From: Pseudomonas entomophila
GTDB lineage: Bacteria > Pseudomonadota > Gammaproteobacteria > Pseudomonadales > Pseudomonadaceae
Direction: 5' to 3'
NCBI RefSeq assembly: GCF_029193575.1
Contig: NZ_JARGCS010000036.1
Location: 186,001 to 250,000 of the forward strand
DNA length: 64,000 nucleotides
A program made the position numbers and the translations under genes. Each line of letters opens with the position of its first letter. Position 1 is the first letter of the stretch. Shown here one piece after another: positions 24,715 to 34,329 of this stretch. The notes under the pieces were generated by a model, which saw only the letters and a list, made by a program, of their open reading frames with translations, was not told where the DNA came from and ran no database searches.

Positions 24715-26955
24715 TCAGCCACTACCCGCGTCGCGCCAGAAGCGCCGCTCGCCGCGCAGCCCTTTCACCCCCCCATGGCTGCCCAAACGCAGCCGCAGGG
24801 CACCCTCCAGCGCCGTATCGTGCGCCACCAGGCCATGTCGACGGTAGCGTGCGCTGACCTGGGGGTGCGGGTGGCCGAAGCCGTTGTGCCGACCACGGGA
24901 GATCAGCACCCCGCGGGGCGCCGTGGCACGCAGGAAGGGCTCGGTGGACGAACTGCGGCTGCCGTGGTGTGGCGCCTGCAGCCAATCGATGCGTGGATCG
25001 TCGACCGAGGCCAACCAGGCCCGCTCGGCGCCCGCCTCGATATCGCCGGCCAGCAGCAGTCGTTCGCCATTGGCCTCGACCAGCAACACGCAGGAGCGGT
25101 CGTTGCTGTGCTGAGCACCTGCCCAGCGCCAGAACGAGAAACGCACACCATCCCACTGCCAGGTCTCGCCAATGGCGCAGGGCTCGGCCCCTGGCAGCAT
25201 GTCCACCTCGCCGGCCATCACGCGGGCCACCGGCAACCCTCGATGGATCGCCTCGGCACCACCGGCATGGTCGGCGTGGGCATGGCTGATCAGCATCAGG
25301 TCCAGTTGGCGCACGCCCAGCTTGCGCAAGGTCGGCAACACCACGCTTTCGCCCAGGTCGTGGCTGTCGCTGGCCGGCCCTGCGTCATAGAGCAGGCTAT
25401 GGTGGCGGGTGCGCAACAACACCGCCAGGCCCTGGCCGACATCCAACTGCCATACCTCCACCTGCCCCACCGGCACCTGCTCCCGGGGCGCCCACAGCGC
25501 CAGCAACAGCATCGCCCCCGGCGCGCGCAAAGGCATGCCACGCGGCAACAGCACCAGCAGCGCGCCGACACAGACCAGCAACCACGCCCAGGTCGGCAAA
25601 GGCTGCGCCACCCAGGCCGGCTGCCAGCCCGCCACTGCGTGCAACAACCGGAACAGTCCGTCTAGCAGGCCACCCGCCAGCCAGAGCAGACGCTCACCCA
25701 CGCCCGCCAGCGGCAACAGCACGGTGCCGAGCAAGGCCAGCGGCAACACCGCCAGGCTGATCCACGGCACCGCCAGCAGGTTGACCAGCGGCCCCGTGAG
25801 GCTCACCGGCAGGCCGAGCGCCAGCAGTGCCGGCAGCAGCCCCACGGCGATCACCCACTGGGCGCGAGCCCAGGCCTGCCAGGGTCGCCAACCACCCAGC
25901 CGACCACTGAAGCACAGCACCAGCACCGCCACCGCGCCGAACGACAGCCAGAAGCCAGGCAAGAGACTGGCCAGCGGTTCGACCAGCAGCACCCCAAGCA
26001 ACGCCAGCAACAAGGGCAACCCTGCACCCAGGTGGCGAAAGCGCAGGCGCCAGAGCAACACCACCGCCAACATCAAGCAGGCCCGCTGCACAGGCACCTG
26101 GAACCCCGCAAGGGCGCCGTAGCCCAGGGCCGCGAGCATCGCCAGCGCACAGGCCCAAGGCAGCCACGGCAGGCGCTGTGGCCACAGGCCAAAACGCGCC
26201 AGGCCTGCCACCAGACCATATACCAGCCCGGCCAGCAGGCCGATGTGCTGACCGGAAATCACCAGCAGGTGCACCGTGCCGGTGGCCTGTAGCGCTTGCC
26301 AGTCTTCCCGCGCCAGCCCCGAGCCATCGCCCAGGATTAACGCGGCCAGCAGCGGCTCGCGGCCCTGGGCATCGACCGCCAGCAGGCGCTGGCGCAGCGT
26401 ATCGCGCCAAGCCCCGGAGGCTGGTGCCAGCAATTGCCCGGCCTTCACCGTGCCTGTGCCGCCGATGCGCCGCGCCAGCAGGTTAGCCTCACGGTCAGGC
26501 CCATGGGGGTTGAGCAAGCCGTGGGGGCGCTTGAGGTTGACCGCAAGGCGCCAGCGCTCGCCGGCCTTCACCGGCGGCCCATCGAACCAGCTCAGTTGCA
26601 AGCGCCGCGGCAGCTCGGCGCGGCGAGAAACAGCGCCCTCCAGCTCGAAGCGCACGCTGCGCGCCAATGCCGCCGGCAAGCCCACCACCCGGCCTTCGAG
26701 CCACAGGGTACGACCATCCAGGGGCTGCGCCAGACGATCATCCAGTGCCTGCTGCGCCGACACACTCGCCCACGCCAACCCGAGCAACGTCAAGCCCAGC
26801 GGCCACAGACGGCTGCCAAAACACGACACGCCAAGCACAATCAAGAGGAAAAGCCATCCGACAGACGGCAATGCAGGCAGAAAGCCCAGGCCCAACAACC
26901 CGAGGACTAGCGCGGACATCCCTGTGCGCATGAGGTACGGCTCCCGAAGCGACAT
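24715..26955 (-). CDS. comEC: ComEC/Rec2 DNA uptake channel protein
   Basis: 746-residue inner-membrane protein for transport of single-stranded DNA. It has hydrophobic helices at the N-terminus, an OB-like DUF4131 domain, a ten-helix competence domain (about 200-480, GDGSGLAREDWQALQATGTVHLLVISGQH region) and a C-terminal metallo-beta-lactamase domain with the metal motif SHAHADHAGG and later QAPHHGS. It is complete, so the DNA-uptake machinery is not obviously decayed at this gene. It reads leftward and diverges from the DUF2062 gene. Confidence 0.93.
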   Translation of the reverse strand: MSLREPYLMRTGMSALVLGLLGLGFLPALPSVGWLFLLIVLGVSCFGSRLWPLGLTLLGLAWASVSAQQALDDRLAQPLDGRTLWLEGRVVGLPAALARSVRFELEGAVSRRAELPRRLQLSWFDGPPVKAGERWRLAVNLKRPHGLLNPHGPDREANLLARRIGGTGTVKAGQLLAPASGAWRDTLRQRLLAVDAQGREPLLAALILGDGSGLAREDWQALQATGTVHLLVISGQHIGLLAGLVYGLVAGLARFGLWPQRLPWLPWACALAMLAALGYGALAGFQVPVQRACLMLAVVLLWRLRFRHLGAGLPLLLALLGVLLVEPLASLLPGFWLSFGAVAVLVLCFSGRLGGWRPWQAWARAQWVIAVGLLPALLALGLPVSLTGPLVNLLAVPWISLAVLPLALLGTVLLPLAGVGERLLWLAGGLLDGLFRLLHAVAGWQPAWVAQPLPTWAWLLVCVGALLVLLPRGMPLRAPGAMLLLALWAPREQVPVGQVEVWQLDVGQGLAVLLRTRHHSLLYDAGPASDSHDLGESVVLPTLRKLGVRQLDLMLISHAHADHAGGAEAIHRGLPVARVMAGEVDMLPGAEPCAIGETWQWDGVRFSFWRWAGAQHSNDRSCVLLVEANGERLLLAGDIEAGAERAWLASVDDPRIDWLQAPHHGSRSSSTEPFLRATAPRGVLISRGRHNGFGHPHPQVSARYRRHGLVAHDTALEGALRLRLGSHGGVKGLRGERRFWRDAGSG

Positions 26956-27074
26956 AGCTCCGTCAGGCTAGGCGCAATCGGCGCTCGGGAACGTTCAACA
27001 ATTGTCACAAACTCTGAACAAGACTGAGTAGGGAATCAGGGCATACTGCCTGCATTCGAGACCGGGGAGCCTAC

Positions 27075-27701
27075 ATGCCGCGCCGACTCTTCAAACGCTA
27101 CATGCCGGATCCGACCAGCATTCGGGAACACAAATCCTTACGCTTCTTCGGAAAATTACTGCATGACCCCAACCTCTGGCACCTGAACCGTCATTCGGTG
27201 GCACGGGCCATGGGGGTCGGCCTGTTCGCGGCGCTCATCCCGATCCCCATGCAGATGCTGCTGGCCGCAAGCCTGGCCATTCCGGTTCGCGGCAACCTGC
27301 CTATCGCGGTCAGCCTGGTCTGGCTGACCAACCCGCTGACCATGCCGCCGGTGTTCATCGCCACCTACATGACCGGCGCCTGGCTGATGCAAATTCCCCC
27401 GCGCACTCTGCCGGACGAGCTCACCTTCGAATGGATCACCGACCAGCTCTCAACCGTCTGGCAGCCGTTCCTGCTGGGCTCGGTGGTCTGCGGTGTAGTG
27501 CTGGGCGCGCTCGCCTACTGCCTCACCATGCTCTACTGGCGCTGGTGGGTCGGTCGCCAGTGGCGCCGCCGCAAGTGCCGAGTGTCAGGCACGCATGCCG
27601 CGGCCACTGACCAACAGGCGGATGCACACCAGGTACAACGCCGCAGTGGCCACCAGCATGAAGGTGATCGCCGTACCAATGCTGATGTCCGAAACTCCTA
27701 G
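27075..27701 (+). CDS. DUF2062 membrane protein with an unusual C-terminal extension
   Basis: 208 residues. The first about 170 are a DUF2062 protein: basic N-terminus (MPRRLFKRYMPDPTSIREHK), then hydrophobic segments around 50-75, 80-105 and 135-160 with the family-like NPLTMPPVF. After WWVGRQWRRRK, where I expect the protein to end, reading continues for about 40 polar residues (ATDQQADAHQVQRRSGHQH) antisense to the 3' end of the ABC permease gene. This tail has no family character and probably reflects loss of the original stop codon. Function unknown; members are near comEC in Pseudomonas. Confidence 0.85.
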   Translation: MPRRLFKRYMPDPTSIREHKSLRFFGKLLHDPNLWHLNRHSVARAMGVGLFAALIPIPMQMLLAASLAIPVRGNLPIAVSLVWLTNPLTMPPVFIATYMTGAWLMQIPPRTLPDELTFEWITDQLSTVWQPFLLGSVVCGVVLGALAYCLTMLYWRWWVGRQWRRRKCRVSGTHAAATDQQADAHQVQRRSGHQHEGDRRTNADVRNS

Positions 27702-28364
27702 GATGCCGTAGCGGAACGAGTTGACCATGTGCAGCACCGGGTTGACCAACGACACGGTCTGCCAGAACGGCGACAGCAGGGTGATCGAGTAGAACACCCC
27801 GCCCAGGTAGGTCAGCGGCGTCAGCACGAAGGTCGGGATGATCGAGATATCGTCGAAGTTGCGCGCGAACACCGCGTTGACGAAGCCCAGCAGCGAGAAG
27901 ATGGTCGCGGTCAGCAGCACCACCAGCACGGTGATGCCGATGTGGTGCACCTGCAGATGGGTGAAGAACAGCGACAGCAAGGTCACGATCACCCCCACCG
28001 CCAGGCCGCGCAGCACGCCACCGAGGGTGTAGCCGACGAGGATGGTGTGCGGCGACACCGGCGACACCATCAGCTCCTCGATCGAGCGCTGGAACTTGCT
28101 GCCGAAGAAACTCGACACCACGTTGCCGTAGGAGTTGGTGATCACCGCCATCATGATCAGGCCGGGGACGATGTAGTCCATATAGGGAATGCCGCCCATC
28201 TCGCCGATGCGCTGGCCGATCAAGTTACCGAAGATCACGAAGTACAGGATCATGGTGATCGCTGGCGGCAGCAGGGTCTGCGGCCAGATCCGCAGGAAAC
28301 GCCGAACCTCGCGGTAGACGATGGTATTGAGTGCGACCAGGTTGGTGCGCAGTTCCAGGCTCAT
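27585..28364 (-). CDS. ABC-2 type transporter permease
   Basis: 259-residue membrane subunit with six predicted helices and the ABC-2 signature (YMDYIVPGLIMMAVITNSYGNV, SFFGSKFQRSIEELMVSPVS, LTYLGGVFYSI). YadH-like. It overlaps the ATPase gene by 4 nt, so the two form an exporter. Substrate unknown; relatives have been proposed to export polysaccharide or lipid, which the sequence does not settle. Its last 117 bp overlap the DUF2062 frame on the other strand. Confidence 0.93.
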   Translation of the reverse strand: MSLELRTNLVALNTIVYREVRRFLRIWPQTLLPPAITMILYFVIFGNLIGQRIGEMGGIPYMDYIVPGLIMMAVITNSYGNVVSSFFGSKFQRSIEELMVSPVSPHTILVGYTLGGVLRGLAVGVIVTLLSLFFTHLQVHHIGITVLVVLLTATIFSLLGFVNAVFARNFDDISIIPTFVLTPLTYLGGVFYSITLLSPFWQTVSLVNPVLHMVNSFRYGILGVSDISIGTAITFMLVATAALYLVCIRLLVSGRGMRA

Positions 28365-29293
28365 ACCGCCACCTTCGTCAGGTTCTTTTCCACCAGGGAC
28401 ACGAACAGCTCCTCGAGTCGATTGGTCTTGTTGCGCAGGCTTTGCACCTCGATGTTCTGCAGCGCCAACTGGCCGAACAGCGCGGTGATGCCAACGTCCT
28501 TGTCTACTTGCACTTCAAGGCTGTGCGGGGAAATCAACCGGCACGGGTAGCCCTGCAGCACCGGCGCGGCGGCCAGGTCCTGCTTGAGGTCGAGCACGAA
28601 CGTCTCTACGTGCAGCTTGCCCAGCAGCTTGCGCATGCTGGTGTTCTCGACGATGGTGCCGTGGTCGATGATGCCGATGTGTCGGCACAACTGCTCGGCT
28701 TCCTCAAGGTAGTGGGTGGTGAGGATGATGGTGATGCCCTTCTCGTTCAGCTCGGTGAGGAAACTCCACATCGAGCGACGCAGCTCGATGTCCACCCCCG
28801 CGGTCGGCTCGTCGAGGATCAGCAAGCGCGGCTCGTGAATCAACGCGCGCGCGATCATCAGGCGACGCTTCATGCCACCGGACAACGAACGCGACTGCAC
28901 ATCGCGCTTGTCCCAAAGGCCGAGCTGAGTCAGGTACTGCTCGGCGCGCTCCTTGGCCAGCTTCGGCGGGATGCCATAGTAGCCGGCCTGGGTGACGACG
29001 ATGTCGAAGGTCTTCTCGAACTGGTTGAAGTTGAACTCCTGGGGCACCACGCCGATGTTGCGCTTGAGCGCCGACGGCTCGCGGTCCAGGTCATGACCGA
29101 AGACATTCACCGTGCCGCTGGTCTTGTTCACCAAGGTCGAGAGAATGCCGATGGTGGTGGATTTGCCGGCACCGTTGGGGCCCAGCAAGGCGAAGAAGTC
29201 ACCCTCGGCGACTTCCAGGTCGATGCCCTTGAGGGCCTGGAAGCCATTGCCGTAGGTCTTGGTCAGCTGTCGTATGGACAGGGCGGAACTCAT
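28361..29293 (-). CDS. ABC transporter ATP-binding protein
   Basis: 310 residues, YadG-like. Walker A GPNGAGKST (about 39-47), Q-loop VVPQEF, signature SLSGGMKRRL, Walker B LLILDEPTAGVD, and H-loop LTTHYLEEAE, all intact. The C-terminal 80 residues are a regulatory extension common in ABC-2 systems. First gene of the two-gene operon with the permease. Confidence 0.95.
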   Translation of the reverse strand: MSSALSIRQLTKTYGNGFQALKGIDLEVAEGDFFALLGPNGAGKSTTIGILSTLVNKTSGTVNVFGHDLDREPSALKRNIGVVPQEFNFNQFEKTFDIVVTQAGYYGIPPKLAKERAEQYLTQLGLWDKRDVQSRSLSGGMKRRLMIARALIHEPRLLILDEPTAGVDIELRRSMWSFLTELNEKGITIILTTHYLEEAEQLCRHIGIIDHGTIVENTSMRKLLGKLHVETFVLDLKQDLAAAPVLQGYPCRLISPHSLEVQVDKDVGITALFGQLALQNIEVQSLRNKTNRLEELFVSLVEKNLTKVAV

Positions 29294-29437
29294 AGCGGGT
29301 CAGGTACCGATAAAGAGGTTCAGGACACGCCAGGTCGATTCACTGGCGCAGTGAGTGCGGCCATGGTGCAAGGCCAGGCCGCGCAAGTACAGTCATGTGT
29401 GTCGATAGTGACTATCGAAACAGCCAGGGTGTTCGCC

Positions 29438-30061
29438 TCAGGTCAGTGCGGTCATCACCGCTGCCTGGTAGGCCGGGCGCGCCTTCAAGCGCTCGTACCA
29501 GGCACGCAGGTGGCGCATGTCCGGGCGTTCGATGGGCATCTCGAACCAGGCGTAGGCGAAGCAGCCCAGCGGGATGTCGCCCATGCCGATCCGCTCGCCC
29601 GAGAGGTAGGGCTGGCGCGCCAGGGCTTGGTCGGCGATCGACAGCAACTCGGCACAGGCCTTCTGCGCGGCGTTGATCGCCACCCAGTCGCGCTGCGCCT
29701 CGGGGGTGCGCAGCAAGCCCCAAAACAGCGGGCGGAACGGCGTGGCGAAGGACGAGGTGGTCCAGTCCATCCACTTGTCCGCCTGGGCGCGCTGGCGCGG
29801 GTCGGCGGCATACCAGCCCTGCTCGCTGCCATATTCGGCGCTGAGGTAGCGCACGATAGCGTTGGACTCCCAGAGCACCAGATCGCCGTCTTCGAGCAGC
29901 GGCACCAGACCGTTGGGGTTGCGCGACCGGTAATCAGGCTCATTGACCAGGCCGAAGGCGCCACCGGCGTCGATGGACTCGAACTCCAGGTCGAGTTCGT
30001 GAGCAATCCATAGCGCCTTGCGCACATTGCTAGAGTTTTTCCGGCCCCAGATCTTCAGCAT
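29438..30061 (-). CDS. glutathione S-transferase family protein
   Basis: 207-residue soluble GST. N-terminal thioredoxin fold begins MLKIWGRKNSSNVRKALW with the likely catalytic serine in NSSNVRK (S10-S11), then the glutathione-binding NGLVPLLEDGDLVLWESNAI. The all-helical C-terminal domain carries GERIGMGDIPLG, the usual capping-box region. Substrate unknown. 144 bp separate it from the ABC operon; a weak hairpin is possible there but I do not call it. Confidence 0.92.
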   Translation of the reverse strand: MLKIWGRKNSSNVRKALWIAHELDLEFESIDAGGAFGLVNEPDYRSRNPNGLVPLLEDGDLVLWESNAIVRYLSAEYGSEQGWYAADPRQRAQADKWMDWTTSSFATPFRPLFWGLLRTPEAQRDWVAINAAQKACAELLSIADQALARQPYLSGERIGMGDIPLGCFAYAWFEMPIERPDMRHLRAWYERLKARPAYQAAVMTALT

Positions 30062-30269
30062 GACAACGTCCCGATTGAGTGAAGGACGCCCAGTCTACTC
30101 CAAGAAAAGCGCCCCGTTGTTGAATCCGCGGCCCCGCCCCACGATTGGCCGGTACGCTCGGTCGAACTCCCAGCGCCATACCCTGTCACTGTTCAAAGCA
30201 GGCCTTCCCCGGCAGGCCGTCTAAGCTTTGCGGGGTGGCTTCGAGCCCAGGTTCCAAGGAGGAAGGACT

Positions 30270-32717
30270 ATGTTGCTGTTGTGGTTGGTGGTACTGGTGA
30301 TCGGTGCGGCGTACCTCACGCACCGGCGCCTGGCGCCCCTGCAGATACTCGGGGTCATCGCCGTCTACGTGCTGTTGATGGGTATTTTCAGCAGCGCGCC
30401 CGGCTGGCTGCTGGCACTGTTCTGGCTGGTGCTGGCGCTCAAGGCGGCGCTGGTGCTGCTGCCCGAATGGCGCCGCAAGGTTCTCACGAGGCCGGTGTTC
30501 AGTTGGTTCCAACGCACCCTGCCGCCAATGTCACAGACCGAACGCGAAGCGATCGACGCTGGCACCGTGTGGTGGGACGGCGAACTGTTCAGCGGTCGCC
30601 CAGACTGGAATACCTTGCTCGCCTACCCGGCCGCACAGCTCACCGAAGAAGAGCAAGCTTTCATCGATGGCCCTACCGAGGCCCTCTGCGCCATGGTCAG
30701 CGACTGGCAGATCGGCCAAGACCTCGACCTGCCGCCCGAGGCCTGGGCGCATATCAAGCGCGAGGGATTCTTCGCCCTGATCATTCCCAAGGAATACGGC
30801 GGCAAGGGCTTCTCCGCCTACGCCCATTCCCAAGTGGCGATGAAGCTGGCGACGCGCAGCGGCGATCTCGCCTCCACGGTGATGGTCCCCAACTCGCTGG
30901 GCCCTGCTGAATTGCTGCTGCACTACGGCACCGAGGAGCAGCGCAACCACTACCTTCCACGCCTCGCCCGTGGCGACGACATTCCCTGCTTCGCCCTCAC
31001 CGGCCCGCTGGCCGGCTCTGATGCTGGCGCCATGCCGGACACCGGCATCATCTGCAAGGGGCAATGGAACGGCGAGGAAGTGATCGGCCTGCGGCTGAAC
31101 TGGGAAAAGCGCTACATCACACTCGGCCCGGTGGCCACCCTGCTGGGCCTGGCTTTCAAAGCCTACGACCCCGACCATTTGCTGGGCGACCAAGAAGAGC
31201 TGGGCATCAGCCTGGCGCTGATCCCCACCGACACTCCCGGCGTGGACATCGGCAAGCGTCACCTGCCCTTGGGCGCGGCATTCATGAACGGCCCCAACAG
31301 CGGCAAGGACGTGTTCGTGCCGCTGGACTTCCTCATCGGCGGCCAGGCCATGCTCGGCAAGGGCTGGATGATGCTGATGAACTGCCTCTCGGTGGGTCGC
31401 TCGATCTCCCTGCCCGCCGTGGGCACCGGTGCGGCCAAGTACACCAGCCTGGTGACCGGCCAGTACGCGCGCATCCGTGAGCAGTTCAACGTGCCGCTGT
31501 CGGCCTTCGAGGGCATCCAGGAAGCGCTCGCCCGCATCGGCGGCAATGCCTGGCTGATGGACAGCGCCCGCCTGCTCACCGCCAAGGCGGTCGACCTGGG
31601 TGAAAAACCCTCGGTGCTGTCGGCAATCCTCAAGTACCACCTCACCGAACGCGGCCGCGAGTGCATCCAGCACGCCATGGACGTGCATGGCGGCAAAGGC
31701 ATCATCCTCGGCCCGAACAACTACTTGGGGCGCAACTGGCAGGGTGCACCGATCTTCATCACCGTCGAGGGCGCCAACATCCTCTCGCGCAACCTGATGA
31801 TCTTCGGCCAGGGCGCGATTCGCTGCCATCCATTCGTGCTCAAGGAGATGGCCCTGGCCGGCCGCGAGGACCGCGACCAGGCCTTGAAGGAATTCGATGA
31901 CCTGCTGATGAAGCACATCCTGTTCGCCACCGGCAACGCCGCCAGCACCCTGGTGCTGGGGTTGGGCCTAGGGCATTTCGAGCGGGTGCCGGGCGATGCC
32001 TTGAGCCAAGGCTACTTCCGCGCGCTGAACCGCCAGGCCGCCGCGTTCGCGCTGCTTGCCGACCTGTCGATGATGCTGCTGGGCGGCGCGCTGAAGCGCC
32101 GCGAGCGCCTGAGCGCAAGGTTGGGCGACGTCCTGAGCTACCTGTACTTGGCGTCGGCGGCGCTCAAGCGCTATCACGACCAAGGTTCGCCCGAGCACCT
32201 GCAACCGCTGCTGCGCTGGGCCCTGGAAGAAAGCCTGGGCAAGGCGGAGCAAGCCCTGGACCGCCTGCTCGACAACTTCCCCAATCGCTTCATCGGTTGC
32301 GCCTTGCGTGTACTGGTGTTCCCGTTCGGACGACGCCACACCGGCCCCAGCGATGAACTGGACGCCGAAGTCGCCGAACTGATCGGGCGACGCCAGGGCG
32401 ACCCGGCACTGGAAGCATTGCTGGCCGGTTGCTTCCGGCCACAGGCCGACGACGACCCGGTGGCCGCGCTGCAACGGGCCAGCGACCTGCTGGATGAAAC
32501 GGCACCGTTGCAAAAGACGCTGTACCAGGCAATCAAGGCAGGCAGCGTACAGCCCGCCCCTGGCGAGTCGTTTATCGATGCCGCCCTGGCGGCTGGAGCC
32601 CTTCAGCCTGAAGAAGCTGAAAAGCTGCACGACGCCGAAAAAGCCCGGCGAGCGGTGATCGACGTGGATGCTTTCGACAAAGAGCAGCTGCTGCCTGAAG
32701 CGGGCCGGATCCGCTGA
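30270..32717 (+). CDS. fadE: FadE-type acyl-CoA dehydrogenase
   Basis: First oxidation step of fatty acid beta-oxidation, with FAD. 815 residues, as long as E. coli FadE (about 814) rather than the 380-residue short type. Two N-terminal transmembrane segments (1-17 and 26-60), then the dehydrogenase core with the FAD-binding ALTGPLAGSDAGA, and MDVHGGKGI near residue 480, then a long C-terminal helical domain. ATG 30270 follows a strong AAGGAGG ribosome site at 30257-30263. It stands alone, 130 bp before a small gene of unknown function. Confidence 0.94.
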   Translation: MLLLWLVVLVIGAAYLTHRRLAPLQILGVIAVYVLLMGIFSSAPGWLLALFWLVLALKAALVLLPEWRRKVLTRPVFSWFQRTLPPMSQTEREAIDAGTVWWDGELFSGRPDWNTLLAYPAAQLTEEEQAFIDGPTEALCAMVSDWQIGQDLDLPPEAWAHIKREGFFALIIPKEYGGKGFSAYAHSQVAMKLATRSGDLASTVMVPNSLGPAELLLHYGTEEQRNHYLPRLARGDDIPCFALTGPLAGSDAGAMPDTGIICKGQWNGEEVIGLRLNWEKRYITLGPVATLLGLAFKAYDPDHLLGDQEELGISLALIPTDTPGVDIGKRHLPLGAAFMNGPNSGKDVFVPLDFLIGGQAMLGKGWMMLMNCLSVGRSISLPAVGTGAAKYTSLVTGQYARIREQFNVPLSAFEGIQEALARIGGNAWLMDSARLLTAKAVDLGEKPSVLSAILKYHLTERGRECIQHAMDVHGGKGIILGPNNYLGRNWQGAPIFITVEGANILSRNLMIFGQGAIRCHPFVLKEMALAGREDRDQALKEFDDLLMKHILFATGNAASTLVLGLGLGHFERVPGDALSQGYFRALNRQAAAFALLADLSMMLLGGALKRRERLSARLGDVLSYLYLASAALKRYHDQGSPEHLQPLLRWALEESLGKAEQALDRLLDNFPNRFIGCALRVLVFPFGRRHTGPSDELDAEVAELIGRRQGDPALEALLAGCFRPQADDDPVAALQRASDLLDETAPLQKTLYQAIKAGSVQPAPGESFIDAALAAGALQPEEAEKLHDAEKARRAVIDVDAFDKEQLLPEAGRIR

Positions 32718-32847
32718 CCCCACTCGCCGCGAACCACCCCGCCCACAAGTATCGCGCCTAGCGAAACCTGTGGACGGGGCGGTTTGAACACCACTCCCCC
32801 GCGCCGTATACTCCGCCCCCGTTTCAACCACCCCGAGGATCACCCCA

Positions 32848-33261
32848 ATGGCCAACCCGCACCTGGAATACCACCTGCAATTGCTCAACCACCTGCGCAC
32901 GATCCTGGTGGCCCTGGGCGAAGCCGAGCAGGTGCCAGAGGAGAGCCACGCCCTGTTCCTCGAACGCTTCGACGAATTGCTGACCCTGCTGCCGCAAGAT
33001 CCGCTGGAAAGCCAATACCTGGGCCAGGACCTGATCTGCCAGGTGATCCAGCGCTACCCGCAGATCGCCCATCTGGTGCCACGCGACCTGCTGTGGTTCT
33101 TCGGCGGGGACTGCCTGCACTTCATGCCGGACGAAGAACTCGACCTCTACCAAACGCTTGAGGAGCGTCGCTACGAGGCCGAGCAGAATGGCGAGCCGTT
33201 CGACTGGAATCTGGAAAAGCAGTTGCTGGCACACCCAACCGCGGGCGATACCGCTCACTAA
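32848..33261 (+). CDS. small conserved protein, PA2817 family
   Basis: 137-residue acidic cytoplasmic protein, without signal peptide or transmembrane helix. Sequence features: MANPHLEYHLQLLNHLRT, a central RYPQIAHLVPRDLLWFFGGDCLHFMPDEE with a lone conserved-looking GGDCLHFMPDEE, and an ending WNLEKQLLAHP. It matches, from memory, the family annotated after P. aeruginosa PA2817, which also lies between a FadE-like gene and this tRNA cluster. Biochemical role not known. Confidence 0.8.
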   Translation: MANPHLEYHLQLLNHLRTILVALGEAEQVPEESHALFLERFDELLTLLPQDPLESQYLGQDLICQVIQRYPQIAHLVPRDLLWFFGGDCLHFMPDEELDLYQTLEERRYEAEQNGEPFDWNLEKQLLAHPTAGDTAH

Positions 33262-33341
33262 GCAGGGCTCTCCAACCTGCCCCCCAGAGCCCGCGCCTGG
33301 GGGATCAGGCGGGTATCTGCATATGCATTCCAACGCAAAAA

Positions 33342-33370
33342 AAAACGCCACTTCAACGAAGTGGCGTTTT
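33342..33370 (-). terminator. terminator of the tRNA operon
   Basis: AAACGCCACTTC / GAAGTGGCGTTT with an AAC loop and, read leftward, a run of nine T. It is 5 bp beyond the last tRNA-Gly and also faces the PA2817-family gene. Confidence 0.92.
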
Positions 33371-33374
33371 GTAT

Positions 33375-33450
<76 letters not shown>

Positions 33451-33534
33451 ATTTGAAGCTTTACTGCCTACGGCGTGAAGCGGCGTTGCGCCCTTCATCG
33501 CCCTGTACCGTCATGAACGCCACAGTATTTGAAC

Positions 33535-33610
<76 letters not shown>

Positions 33611-33613
33611 AAA

Positions 33614-33689
33614 TGGCGTCCCCTAGGGGACTCGAACCCCTGTTACCGCCGTGAAAGGGCGGTGTCCTAGGCCACTAGACGAAGGGGAC
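33614..33689 (-). tRNA. tRNA-Glu(TTC), second copy
   Basis: 76 nt including CCA. Acceptor GTCCCCT / AGGGGAC, anticodon loop CTTTCAC giving anticodon TTC. Three bases separate it from the following tRNA-Gly, so both are surely cut from one precursor. Confidence 0.97.
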
Positions 33690-33784
33690 ATACCCAACGC
33701 TTTTCAGCGCACCAGAAGGTGAACCTCACGATTCAATCTGGATTTTCTTTTCCCGCCCCGCCATGAAAGCAGTGCCGGAGAAAC

Positions 33785-33860
<76 letters not shown>

Positions 33861-33862
33861 AT

Positions 33863-33938
33863 TGGCGTCCCCTAGGGGACTCGAACCCCTGTTACCGCCG
33901 TGAAAGGGCGGTGTCCTAGGCCACTAGACGAAGGGGAC
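33863..33938 (-). tRNA. tRNA-Glu(TTC), first copy
   Basis: First gene of the leftward operon, 76 nt with CCA, identical to the copy at 33614. Anticodon TTC. Confidence 0.97.
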
Positions 33939-33999
33939 ACACTACAACATTCACTGCCTGCTGCATTTGGCGCTGTGCTTTACGCTGCAAGTGGCGCGC

Positions 34000-34028
34000 A
34001 TTCTAGGGACGCATCCAAAGGCCGTCAA
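34000..34028 (-). promoter_or_regulatory. sigma-70 promoter of the tRNA operon
   Basis: Read leftward: TTGACG (34028-34023), exactly 17 bp, TAGAAT (34005-34000), then a GC-only discriminator GCGCGCC. Such discriminators are typical of promoters under ppGpp/DksA stringent control. Between 34029 and 34329 I see only half of a REP element (about 34208-34240) and no gene. Confidence 0.85.
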
Positions 34029-34329
34029 CCCCTTTGTAGAAATTTATTTAAATCAATGACTTCCGGGTGGAATGAGGGGATAGCGACGAAGCGCCCAGGG
34101 ATTGGCGTTGATTTTCTGACGCGAGCCCGGCAAGCTCGCATCAAAGTGCCAGCACTGCAGGTTTCGGGGGCGCCGCCGACACAGATAGCGTGTGGTGTCA
34201 GTACCGACCCCGATCACGGGGCAAGCCCACTCCTATAAAGAAGCCGGGTTGTCCGCTGGGCTGCACTGTTCGCTTCCGGGCGAACTTACTACACTCAAGC
34301 TGTAAAACTTTTCTTCAGAGGCGTTAACG

